64,000 bases of DNA, taken from NCBI GenBank assembly GCA_964582085.1, contig CAZOPV010000002.1, positions 124,001 through 188,000 on the forward strand, written 5' to 3'. Positions 37,101 through 44,152 of the stretch are shown piece after piece. Origin of the DNA: JADGNF01 sp964582085 (GTDB lineage: Archaea > Thermoproteota > Bathyarchaeia > Bathyarchaeales > Bathycorpusculaceae). Both the position numbers and the translations under genes were made by a program. Every line of letters begins with the position of its first letter. The stretch's first letter is position 1. A model generated the notes under the pieces. It did not search any database, was not told where the DNA came from, and saw only the letters and a list, made by a program, of their open reading frames with translations.

Positions 37101-37735
37101 TCTCTTTCTAAGTCGTCTAGTCTTTTTTGAACTTCATCGATTCTGCCCATGGCAGTACGAATGGAGATGTCGGCAGCGCGCAGTTTTTCTTCTGCATCTG
37201 CTTTTTCTGCATCATATTGTGCAATACCTACAAGATTTTCAACTATCTTCCTGCGTTCTAAAGGAATAATGTCGGTGAGTCGTGTGATTGTACCTTGCGC
37301 AATTATGTTTTGGCTTTCTGCACTAATAGCTCCCATCGATAAAACTTCTAGAAGTTGTTGACGGCTAACGCGGCGACCGTTAAGTCGATAAACGCTTTGA
37401 CCGTTGCGGTAGACTTCCCTAGAAACTGTAACTGTAGTAGTATCGACTGCCATAGTGCCGTCGGCGTTGTCAAATTGAATTATCACTTTGGCCATTTTCG
37501 ATTTTTCTAGTCCTGCTTTTTCAGAGCCATGGAAAATTAGTTTAGCTGCGTTTTCTGCGCGGAGCCTCCTAGTGCTAAGTTCACCCAGCGAAAACAAGAC
37601 CGCGTCCATTATGTTGCTTTTGCCGCTTCCGTTAGGACCTGTAATGGCTGTGAAGCCCTTATCGAGATTTATTTTAACGGTTTGAGGTCCGAAAGATTTG
37701 AAACCTTTAATCTCGATTCTTTTGATGTAGGGCAT
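34184..37735 (-). CDS. smc: Chromosome segregation ATPase SMC
   Basis: 1183 residues. Walker A GPNGSGKSN (33-41) in the N-terminal head, then a coiled coil to about 510. The hinge (about 520-670) has NLGVINGVEGRV, LGRIKLIPLQGA and a GDLYEPGGAFESGYY Gly patch. The second coiled coil runs to about 1030 and the C-terminal head holds the signature VSGASGGERSVSA and Walker B FYVMDEVDAHLD. First gene of smc-scpA-scpB; compacts and segregates DNA. Confidence 0.97.
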   Translation of the reverse strand: MPYIKRIEIKGFKSFGPQTVKINLDKGFTAITGPNGSGKSNIMDAVLFSLGELSTRRLRAENAAKLIFHGSEKAGLEKSKMAKVIIQFDNADGTMAVDTTTVTVSREVYRNGQSVYRLNGRRVSRQQLLEVLSMGAISAESQNIIAQGTITRLTDIIPLERRKIVENLVGIAQYDAEKADAEEKLRAADISIRTAMGRIDEVQKRLDDLERERNQLQRANFIQSEIKKFEAIKVSHEITQLTKKLEELSAQTEKAKVKAEKLKEIRDARRNKRREIEGEWRKLSSEVMEDGSSQVMKVQIQIGELRSKLTELTTKISSGQANLESLKRIKENNQLQYETIRNEIRQNRLNIRKLRNEFTTLESQIAAKQAEHDSLAQETTQLWDTLGENSAKIRQIEAEIETCNKRLTFLRAEYTKSKTFVKASLGRLKELSARKERFTTTLTEVENSLAELDRIQKEQRAQLKILEKTIEKKTAQKESAEKEIVEAGKIASSAKEAVVEFVTQRELAETVAAEEKALRNIEELGNLGVINGVEGRVKNLIKIDRNYKKALDAAAVGWMDALVVKDIDAAFTCAETLRRMKLGRIKLIPLQGATAPKQFKMPTREGIIGLATSFVKCDKNYDPAVNYVFGDTLIVANDKLAFALSNEGYRAVTVSGDLYEPGGAFESGYYRTPLDFSTLIPSENAIKSLDEAVKALQTHLSQRRNDIASFEEEIERSKIEITRISEAINALDREIIRVKRSVKRTQMSLKRIEKFRSRIEKEIEVEKGRMALHKAERNTIKKDLQKLQIDISELRKKTDIAHIQELEIKREKLTEEIITLRQKLGTVQTEISTCQSQFDNVLRVGYQNSRIQLSKLEQQYRKVEKEVADAIQEREMLKQQIATMEKSRLELSNAVLSARENSKKFTSQIDSIDAELHSLDEEYEQAESLLNQLQLNVQTARLQLLQHQNQLKSLNYEQPLETTLKQVEEAETSMQMMKFELERIGGINQLAMAHYDEQISRYRELSLRLNELEREKQAIVQFMDEIESKKRKVFMDAFGKINTDLNKYFSKLTDGGTASLKLENPDEPFTGGIDMIVQFPNKPSIVVSGASGGERSVSAVAFIFALKEFTPAAFYVMDEVDAHLDAFHTTKLAELFLEECDKTQFIVITLKPEMVNKAQKVYGVYERNGVSAIISAKFMESAR

Positions 37736-37795
37736 TAATGTGCGCTCTCTTACGTGGAAGCGTAACTTGTCTGGTTAAACAATTTCCTTAGCATT

Positions 37796-37804
37796 ATTAT
37801 AAAA
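37796..37804 (-). promoter_or_regulatory. TATA box for smc-scpA-scpB
   Basis: TTTTATAAT on the minus strand, about 61-69 bp ahead of the smc ATG, predicting initiation near 37772. Only T/A-rich block in the spacer that fits. Confidence 0.4.
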
Positions 37805-37915
37805 GCTTATTCACGTGGAAAACATCAAGGCTTTCCAAAAAAATTGTTAAAAAACAGAGAAAATTGATAAATACAACTCTGAGAATAAAAAAAAGAAGGT
37901 AGTGTGAAGTAGAAG

Positions 37916-38125
37916 GTGAGTTTTTTCAAATTCGGCGTAGACGGCGTGCAAGAGATTTTAACACTGGCGCTGATGGTTGTGTTCATATTTGTGTTGCTTT
38001 ATACTGAAATGAGTTTTATGTATAAGGTCGGTATAGGTGCACTAGTTTTTGCTGTGATTTTCATAACAAGCGTAGTTAACCAAGCTCTTAAGCAACAGGA
38101 GCAAGAATCAAGAAAATCCCTATAG
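37916..38125 (+). CDS. Small two-helix membrane protein
   Basis: 69 residues with a GTG start and AAGTAGAAGG before it. Two hydrophobic helices (about 13-30 and 35-56) flank a short loop, and a Gln/Glu-rich polar tail ends in SRKSL. It lies alone between smc and the Hsp20-like gene. I recognise no family. Composition and a clean frame make it a likely real gene, but the weak start keeps confidence moderate. Confidence 0.5.
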   Translation: MSFFKFGVDGVQEILTLALMVVFIFVLLYTEMSFMYKVGIGALVFAVIFITSVVNQALKQQEQESRKSL

Positions 38126-38185
38126 ACACTGTCAGCAATATCAAATGTCCCGCCCAACCGCAACTAATACTTTCTTGGCGATATC

Positions 38186-38194
38186 TTTTATAGT
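38186..38194 (+). promoter_or_regulatory. TATA box for the Hsp20-like/uL15/secY unit
   Basis: TTTTATAGT sits 43-51 bp ahead of the ATG at 38237, predicting initiation near 38215, just before a GGGGGAAC stretch that can serve as leader/ribosome site. Confidence 0.5.
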
Positions 38195-38236
38195 AGCGGA
38201 TGGAATTGCCTAAACATTCGGGGGAACAAAAAAGGC

Positions 38237-38707
38237 ATGAGCGCAAAATGGAGAAGAAGCAAAAAACACCAAAAGTGGCTAGACCTCAAGACCCATAAAT
38301 TCAAGCCAACAAGGGGCTCCAAAATTCTGCGCTTAGACAACCTCAAGATACCTAAAAAAATCCGCCCCCAAAAATACAGGTTGCCAAAAAAATACGCCAA
38401 GGGTAAATGGGTCGAACCTAAACCTCTAATCGATATGTTCCAAGATAACAACAACATAACTATAGTCGCTGAACTTGCAGGGTTTAACCAAGAAACCGTC
38501 AAAGTTGCTATCAAAGACCAAAAACTTATTCTCGCAGCCCAAGCTAAAGATCGCAAATATTATAAAAGCTTAAATCTGCCAAAAGTAGTCATTCCAGCAA
38601 TAACACACACAACCTATAAAAATGGCGTACTAGAAATAAAGCTGAAGAAAGCGACAAAACAAGAAACAATAAAACAACATCAAGCGGGAATAAACGATGC
38701 CACATAA
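38237..38707 (+). CDS. Hsp20/alpha-crystallin-fold protein with basic N-terminus
   Basis: 156 residues. Residues 1-60 are unusually basic (KWRRSKKHQKW, TRGSKIL, KIPKKIRPQKY), like a ribosomal protein. From about 65 on, an alpha-crystallin domain is visible: PLIDMFQDNNNITIVAELAGF, VKVAIKDQKLILAAQ, and the closing KNGVLEIKLKKA. It overlaps uL15 by 11 bp and should be translated with it and with secY. Possible chaperone for nascent or ribosomal proteins; this role is inferred from position and charge only. Confidence 0.8.
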   Translation: MSAKWRRSKKHQKWLDLKTHKFKPTRGSKILRLDNLKIPKKIRPQKYRLPKKYAKGKWVEPKPLIDMFQDNNNITIVAELAGFNQETVKVAIKDQKLILAAQAKDRKYYKSLNLPKVVIPAITHTTYKNGVLEIKLKKATKQETIKQHQAGINDAT

Positions 38708-39122
38708 ATTAAGAAAGCACCGCAAAATGCGCGGTTCAAGAACTCAAGGTTATGGTAGAGTAGGTCAACACCGAGATGCAGGTTCTAAAGGGTACCGAAA
38801 AGTAGGTATGCATAAACACCGCTGGAGTATAACCTCCAACATGGAAGAACCCTACTTTGGTAAACACGGTTTCCGCTCGCCTAAAGCGCTACACCTAAAA
38901 GAGAAAACTATCAACCTCAAGCAACTTGATCAACTTATCAATACGGGGCAAACAACAGTAAACCTGTCAGAAATGGGCTACACAAAACTGTTAGGTGCAG
39001 GAAAAATCACTAAGCCCTTAACTATTGTGGTTTGCTCAGCGTCAAAATCTGCAACCGAAAAAATTCAGGCTGCAGGCGGAAAAATTGTGATTGAAACCAG
39101 ACAAGAAACCGAGGCAGAATAA
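38697..39122 (+). CDS. rpl15: Large-subunit ribosomal protein uL15
   Basis: 141 residues. HKLRKHRKMRGSRTQGYGRVGQHR at the N-terminus and the Gly-rich ARGGK-type block GYRKVGMHKHRWS, then LDQLINTG and LTIVVCSASKSATEKIQAAGG, fit archaeal uL15. Its gene normally follows uL30; here the two are 23 kb apart. The stop lies 15 bp before secY. Confidence 0.95.
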   Translation: MPHKLRKHRKMRGSRTQGYGRVGQHRDAGSKGYRKVGMHKHRWSITSNMEEPYFGKHGFRSPKALHLKEKTINLKQLDQLINTGQTTVNLSEMGYTKLLGAGKITKPLTIVVCSASKSATEKIQAAGGKIVIETRQETEAE

Positions 39123-39135
39123 AAAAGGGCTAGAT

Positions 39136-40539
39136 ATGGCGGGTAGATTTCTCAACCTCTTCAAACCCATCGGACGTGTACTTCCAGAAATTAAAGTTCC
39201 AGAACGTAAGGTTAAATTCAACGAAAAAATTTTTTGGACAGCGCTTGTCCTCATAGTCTACCTCGTCATGACTGAAATTCCTCTTTATGGCATAACAACA
39301 GAGGCCGGCAACGAATTCAACGCCCTTCGCGTCATTTTTGCTTCCAACAGGGGTACACTTATGGAGCTCGGTATTGGGCCCATAGTTACCGCAGGGTTAA
39401 TTCTCCAACTTCTCGCTGGTGCTTCACTGATTAAATGTGATATGAGCAAACCTGAGGATCGTGGGCTTTTTACCATAGCAAGCAAAGTCCTCTCAATTGT
39501 CCTCACAGGAGTCCAAGGAGGTGCGTACATACTGAGTGGTATGTACGGCAGGCTAAACCCAACAGTTATGCTCATCATATTCTTCCAACTTATAGCCGCA
39601 GGCATAATCGTCATGTTGCTTGACGAATTAATCCAAAAAGGTTGGGGTCTTGGTAGCGGCATAAGCCTCTTCATCATGGCAGGTGTTGCCCAACAAATCC
39701 TGTGGCAAACATTCTCGCCATCAAACGGCCTATTCGTGGGCGCCCTTCAACAGCTCCTTGCAAACAACATGACTGTAATTGAATGGATAGTAGGCGCGGG
39801 AATTTACCCATCCCTCATCGGCTTAATTGCCACAATAGGAGCATTTATCGTGATAATATACCTAAATGGCGTCCGTGTAGAACTCCCTATAAGCTATGCT
39901 GGATACAAAGGGTTCCGAAGCAAATATCCAATCAAACTTCTCTACGTTTCAAATCTACCAGTAATTTTTGCATCTGCTCTTTTCGCTAACATATACGTTC
40001 TGGGTCAGTTCCTCTGGAGCTGGCAAGGTAGCCCTGCGCCAGGCGCCAACCTTTTAACTGACATCTTTGGTCAATACAAAAATGTAAACGGCACAATTAC
40101 GCCCTCTGGCGGCTTAGCTTACTACGTAACTGCCCCTCAAAACCTTCAGAACGTGGGGTCTGATCCTCTGAGGGCTCTCGTCTACTTAGGTATCCTTGTA
40201 GCTTTCTGTGCTTTCTTCTCGCTTATCTGGCTCGAAGTTGGTGGTCTTGGTCCATCTAAAGTAGCACAGCAACTGATGGACTCGGGTATGCAGATTCCAG
40301 GTTACCGGCGTTCCCTTGGACCAATTGAAACAATGCTGAAACGATACATTCCAGTGGTAGCGGTGCTAGGTGGCATAATCGTTGCATTAATCGCTGGTGT
40401 GGCTGACTTCTTAGGCGTATTTGGTTCAGGGACGGGTATCCTTCTCTCAGTCGGGATCATCTACCAATACTATGAGCTGCTAATGCGTGAACGCGCAGCC
40501 GAGATGTACCCTGCCTTTAGACGAATCTTGGGAGAATAA
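39136..40539 (+). CDS. secY: Protein translocase subunit SecY
   Basis: 467 residues from the ATG at 39136 (upstream AAGGGC); a longer frame from 39091 runs through uL15. Ten membrane segments. Conserved blocks: TEIPLYGI, LMELGIGPIVTAGLILQLL, LIQKGWGLGSGISLFIMAG, RVELPISYAGYKGFRSKYPIKLLYVSN and LGVFGSGTGILLSVGIIYQYYE. It forms the export channel with SecE/SecG. Confidence 0.97.
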   Translation: MAGRFLNLFKPIGRVLPEIKVPERKVKFNEKIFWTALVLIVYLVMTEIPLYGITTEAGNEFNALRVIFASNRGTLMELGIGPIVTAGLILQLLAGASLIKCDMSKPEDRGLFTIASKVLSIVLTGVQGGAYILSGMYGRLNPTVMLIIFFQLIAAGIIVMLLDELIQKGWGLGSGISLFIMAGVAQQILWQTFSPSNGLFVGALQQLLANNMTVIEWIVGAGIYPSLIGLIATIGAFIVIIYLNGVRVELPISYAGYKGFRSKYPIKLLYVSNLPVIFASALFANIYVLGQFLWSWQGSPAPGANLLTDIFGQYKNVNGTITPSGGLAYYVTAPQNLQNVGSDPLRALVYLGILVAFCAFFSLIWLEVGGLGPSKVAQQLMDSGMQIPGYRRSLGPIETMLKRYIPVVAVLGGIIVALIAGVADFLGVFGSGTGILLSVGIIYQYYELLMRERAAEMYPAFRRILGE

Positions 40540-40577
40540 ATTATCTCCTTTTCTTATTTGCTTAGAAAGCAAAAATG

Positions 40578-40585
40578 GTTATATG
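40578..40585 (+). promoter_or_regulatory. TATA box for the DUF106/cmk pair
   Basis: GTTATATG lies 58-65 bp ahead of the DUF106 ATG, predicting initiation near 40608. The preceding secY is followed by T-rich sequence (40545-40560), which fits termination. Confidence 0.4.
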
Positions 40586-40642
40586 CGAGCAGACCGAATA
40601 GGCATACACAACATTGATTAGCCCCAACAGAGGAATTGAGAA

Positions 40643-41092
40643 ATGGACATCTCCGTTATACCAATAGCAACGTTTACAATAATGTTAGTTGCGCTTATAA
40701 TATCATTCGTAAATATGGCTCTCAACCGTTTGATCATAACCAAAATGATTGGTTGGCATGAATACAAGGCAATGCAAAAAGAAATCGCCGAGTATAATTC
40801 TCAACGGATGGCCGCTTTGCGCGCAAAAGACACCAAGACTTTAGAGCGCCTCAAAAAGAAAGAGTCACAAATTAACGCAATGCAGACAAAAATGTTTAAG
40901 CCACAAATGGTTCTTATCCCCATAACCTTCATTTATCTCTTTATTTGGCCAATTCTCGTAGGGTATTTCCCACAACCTGTTGCCTATATTCCAGGATTAG
41001 GCGCTGTTCAATTCTTCTATTGGTATTTGATTTGCTCTTTCTTCTTCGGAACAATTGCCTCACGCATAATAGGTGTAACACCCATACAGTAG
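40643..41092 (+). CDS. DUF106/EMC3-like membrane insertase (Oxa1 superfamily)
   Basis: 149 residues. Three membrane segments (about 5-28, 92-110, 122-143) with a charged coiled-coil region between the first two (ITKMIGWHEYKAMQ through KKKESQINAMQTKMFKPQM). This layout is the minimal archaeal YidC/EMC3/TMCO1 homolog that inserts membrane proteins. It is encoded near secY in most archaea, as here. 18 bp before cmk. Confidence 0.85.
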   Translation: MDISVIPIATFTIMLVALIISFVNMALNRLIITKMIGWHEYKAMQKEIAEYNSQRMAALRAKDTKTLERLKKKESQINAMQTKMFKPQMVLIPITFIYLFIWPILVGYFPQPVAYIPGLGAVQFFYWYLICSFFFGTIASRIIGVTPIQ

Positions 41093-41110
41093 CTTCAATA
41101 AGGGAAAACT

Positions 41111-41725
41111 ATGAGTAAAACTGAAAAGCCAACAACTTCCAAAGCGAAGAACATAGTTATATGCATCTCTGGCATGGCTGGTACTGGGAAGAGTACTTTG
41201 GCAAAGAGGCTTGCCAAAAAATACGGATTAAAATACTACTCTGGGGGCGATGCACTCAGAGATTTAGCTGCTGCCCAAGGCTACCAGCCAAATAGCAATG
41301 GTTGGTGGGAAAGTCCCGAAGGTCTACGGTTTCTTGAGGAACGGAAAAAGAACCCCAGTTTCGATAAAGCCGTTGACAATAAGCTTATGGAGTACGCTTC
41401 TCAAGGTAATGTTCTTTTGGATAGTTGGACAATGCCGTGGCTACTCAAAGACGGATTTAAAATCTGGTTATCTGCCTCATTTGAGAAGCAAGCTGAACGC
41501 ATTGCCCAACGTGACAAAATGACAATTGAAGAAGCAAAACAAGCTTTAAATGAAAAAGAATCACGTACAAAAGCTATCTACAAAAAACTTTATGGCTTCG
41601 CTTTAGGTGAGGACTTTACACCTTTTGACTTCATTTTAGACACGGACACTCTTAGCGCTGAAGAAGTTTTTCAAGTTCTATGTAAAGTAATAGATAATGT
41701 AGTTATCGGCAGAAAAAACACGTGA
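41111..41725 (+). CDS. cmk: Cytidylate kinase
   Basis: Phosphorylates CMP/dCMP. 204 residues; P-loop ICISGMAGTGKSTLAKRLAKKYG, KYYSGGDALRDLAA for nucleotide binding, DSWTMPWLLKD, and the LID region RDKMTIEEAKQALNEKESRTKAIYKKLYG, matching the archaeal CMP kinase subgroup. Partner of the DUF106 gene in this conserved neighbourhood. Confidence 0.93.
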   Translation: MSKTEKPTTSKAKNIVICISGMAGTGKSTLAKRLAKKYGLKYYSGGDALRDLAAAQGYQPNSNGWWESPEGLRFLEERKKNPSFDKAVDNKLMEYASQGNVLLDSWTMPWLLKDGFKIWLSASFEKQAERIAQRDKMTIEEAKQALNEKESRTKAIYKKLYGFALGEDFTPFDFILDTDTLSAEEVFQVLCKVIDNVVIGRKNT

Positions 41726-41767
41726 TTCTCTTCACAGGATTTTTTCTGTATTAATTATTATTTTTGT

Positions 41768-42994
41768 TCAGGTAGTCTGCAGTGTATTTTTCTCATCTTT
41801 GAAAAGTTTAAAACTCGCTAAAAACCCAAGCGCTAAAGCAACCACAATAGTAAAGATAAAGGGGCTTACTGGAGTAATAGTGTATAAAATGCCTCCTATA
41901 TATGGTGCAGCAATTATGGACAATCTAGTTGACCATTGAACTACCGAAATCCATCGTGACCTTTGCGTTGGAGGTGCTATTGAACCTGCTATTACTCCCA
42001 TGTATGCCCACATGGGAAAAGATGCACCCCTAAGAAAAGAGGCAACAACCTGCAAAATAAGATTGCTTGTAAAGATGAATATGGATAAGGCTATACTCAC
42101 GAGGATCATAGAGAAAGAGATGGCAGTTGCTTTGCTGTATTTGTCTCCAATTCTTCCTATTATCAGGGAGAGCAAAAAAGCCCCAAGATAGTTTATTGTG
42201 CCCAGGTAGAGAACAGTTTCCACGTTGTAATGATGAATGTAATTTAGAAACTGTGGAATCAACGTTGAAACTAGTGAAATTATGAACATCATTGCTGCAA
42301 AAAAAGCTGAAATGGCAACCAACTTCCAAATTCCCTTTTTTTCGTCAGTAGGCCTCTCATTGCTCTGAGGTTTAGTTTCTTGGGTTTTAGTTGGCTTCTG
42401 TGATGTAAGCTGTATTAGGGTGAATGCAGCTAATGAATAGAAAACGGCAGTGATCATAAAAATTAAACGATTTTCTAAAAAAGAAGAAAGTAACCCTGCG
42501 ACTGTAGGTGAAAAAATATAGCCTATTGCATATGCTGCCCCTAAAGTGGTAAAGGCTGATGCCATGGAATTAGTTTGTGAGTGCTCTAAAACATAGGCAC
42601 TAACTGCAGGAGCAGAAAAGGTGATGCCGTAGATAAACATGGGGACAATTAACTGAGTCCAATCAGTCGCAAAGGAAAATAACAGTGGTATTGGTATCCA
42701 AAGTGCCCACCCAGAGATCATAATTTTTTTACGGTCATATCTGTCAGCTAAAAAGCCGCCGGGAATAATGGTTATAGCGGCAGCCAACGAAGAAAGCGAA
42801 TAAAGTAACCCGACATCTTCAGGTGTAGCGTTTATGCTTCTGATGAACAGTGGAAGAAGATAAACGATAAAGCCATCTCCGAAAGCTGCCAAAAGGTTAG
42901 AAATAAATATTATTTTGAGATTTTTATCTAACATCTCAAATGTCAAAAGTCTCTTAAACTCGACTTTTGAGTTTTGCAGCAGTGTGCCTAACAT
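41768..42994 (-). CDS. Major facilitator superfamily transporter
   Basis: 408 residues from the ATG at 42992-42994; a TTG at 43030 is possible. Twelve membrane segments. The A-motif GGFLADRYDRKKIM between helices 2 and 3 and a weaker repeat GRIGDKYSKATAIS in the second half define MFS. A charged cytoplasmic loop (about 195-220) lies between halves. Substrate unknown; drug or metabolite efflux is common in this clade. Convergent with cmk. Confidence 0.88.
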   Translation of the reverse strand: MLGTLLQNSKVEFKRLLTFEMLDKNLKIIFISNLLAAFGDGFIVYLLPLFIRSINATPEDVGLLYSLSSLAAAITIIPGGFLADRYDRKKIMISGWALWIPIPLLFSFATDWTQLIVPMFIYGITFSAPAVSAYVLEHSQTNSMASAFTTLGAAYAIGYIFSPTVAGLLSSFLENRLIFMITAVFYSLAAFTLIQLTSQKPTKTQETKPQSNERPTDEKKGIWKLVAISAFFAAMMFIISLVSTLIPQFLNYIHHYNVETVLYLGTINYLGAFLLSLIIGRIGDKYSKATAISFSMILVSIALSIFIFTSNLILQVVASFLRGASFPMWAYMGVIAGSIAPPTQRSRWISVVQWSTRLSIIAAPYIGGILYTITPVSPFIFTIVVALALGFLASFKLFKDEKNTLQTT

Positions 42995-43100
42995 GAACTT
43001 TCTTTTATGTAGATTCGCCAAAGTTGTCAAAAAGTTTTTGCTAAAAATAATTAAAATGAACTAACTAAACTAATATCTGGGATTTTCCTACAATAGGGCA

Positions 43101-44135
43101 GTGAACTTGTTGGCTAAAACATCCCTTGAAAAAAACCAACTCGAAATGCCACCGCAAATCCGCGTCTCCATAGGAACAGCAATAGTGATAGGCCTTTTAG
43201 AAGGTAAACTGGACGCCGCGCCAACAACTGCGTATCTAATGACCTATAAAGGCGGTAAATGTACAGCGAACTGTGGTTTTTGTCCTCAAGCTCGAACTAG
43301 CCAATGCAAAGCCGAGTTGTTGTCAAGGGTAACTTGGCCCGCGTTTTCCAGTCAAAGCGTAGTGAAACAAATTATCCCTGCAGTTAGTTATAATAAAATT
43401 CGCCGAGTTTGTATTCAAGCCCTAAACTACTCAACTGTTTTTAGAGACGTCTACAGCATAGTTAAAACATTAAAACAGCAAACCGAGGTCTCGGTTTCTG
43501 TTTCATGCCAACCAACAACAAGAGTTGATATGCAGTGTTTAGCTGAGGCAGGTGTTAACCGAATAGGTATCCCGCTTGATGCTGCAACTGAAAAACTTTT
43601 CGATGAAATAAAAGGAGCAAAAGCAGGTGGCTTTTATAGGTGGGAGAACCAGTTCAAGCAAATCAGGGATGCAATAGAGTTTTTCGGAAAAGGCAACGTT
43701 AGTACCCATCTGATCATAGGGCTAGGTGAAACTGAGAAGGAAGCCGTCACATTAATTCAGCAATGTACTGAATTGGGCGTAACATTAGCCCTTTTCGCCT
43801 TTACACCTATCAGAGGGACAACTTTAGCAAATAAACCTCCGCCTCCTATAGATAAATATAGACGTATTCAAGTTGCCCGATATTTAATTGTAGCCGGCAT
43901 AACAAGAGCAGAGAATATGCAGTTTGACAAGACAGAAAGAATAAGGGAATTTGGTGTTCCAAAGGAGAAACTAATTCGTGTAGTTGACTCTGGAGAGCCT
44001 TTTTTAACCTCTGGTTGCCCAGATTGTAACAGACCTTTTTATAATGAAAAACCCAGTGGCCCCATCTATAACTACCCGAAGCTTGTCACTGCAAAAGAAC
44101 TATCATTAATCAAGGAACAACTTGCATTAAAATAG
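43101..44135 (+). CDS. Radical SAM enzyme of the BioB/LipS-like group
   Basis: 344 residues, GTG start (TTG options nearby). The radical SAM motif is KCTANCGFCPQ with Cys54, Cys58, Cys61 (CX3CX2C). A TIM-barrel follows (VCIQALNYS, GIPLDAATEKLF, THLIIGLGETEKEA, FAFTPIRGT). The C-terminus has GCPDCNRPFYNEKP, a second Cys pair that may bind an auxiliary cluster. Archaeal lipoyl synthases of the LipS1/LipS2 pair and biotin-synthase-like proteins share this pattern. The lipoate ligase gene 1.5 kb away fits a lipoyl role; this is inference. Confidence 0.75.
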   Translation: MNLLAKTSLEKNQLEMPPQIRVSIGTAIVIGLLEGKLDAAPTTAYLMTYKGGKCTANCGFCPQARTSQCKAELLSRVTWPAFSSQSVVKQIIPAVSYNKIRRVCIQALNYSTVFRDVYSIVKTLKQQTEVSVSVSCQPTTRVDMQCLAEAGVNRIGIPLDAATEKLFDEIKGAKAGGFYRWENQFKQIRDAIEFFGKGNVSTHLIIGLGETEKEAVTLIQQCTELGVTLALFAFTPIRGTTLANKPPPPIDKYRRIQVARYLIVAGITRAENMQFDKTERIREFGVPKEKLIRVVDSGEPFLTSGCPDCNRPFYNEKPSGPIYNYPKLVTAKELSLIKEQLALK

Positions 44136-44152
44136 ACAAAAGATTTAGGCAA

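Noticed and set aside
34367..37685. Several plus-strand frames of 60-124 codons inside smc
   Set aside because: All are antisense to the SMC coiled coil, whose biased codons leave long open frames on the other strand.
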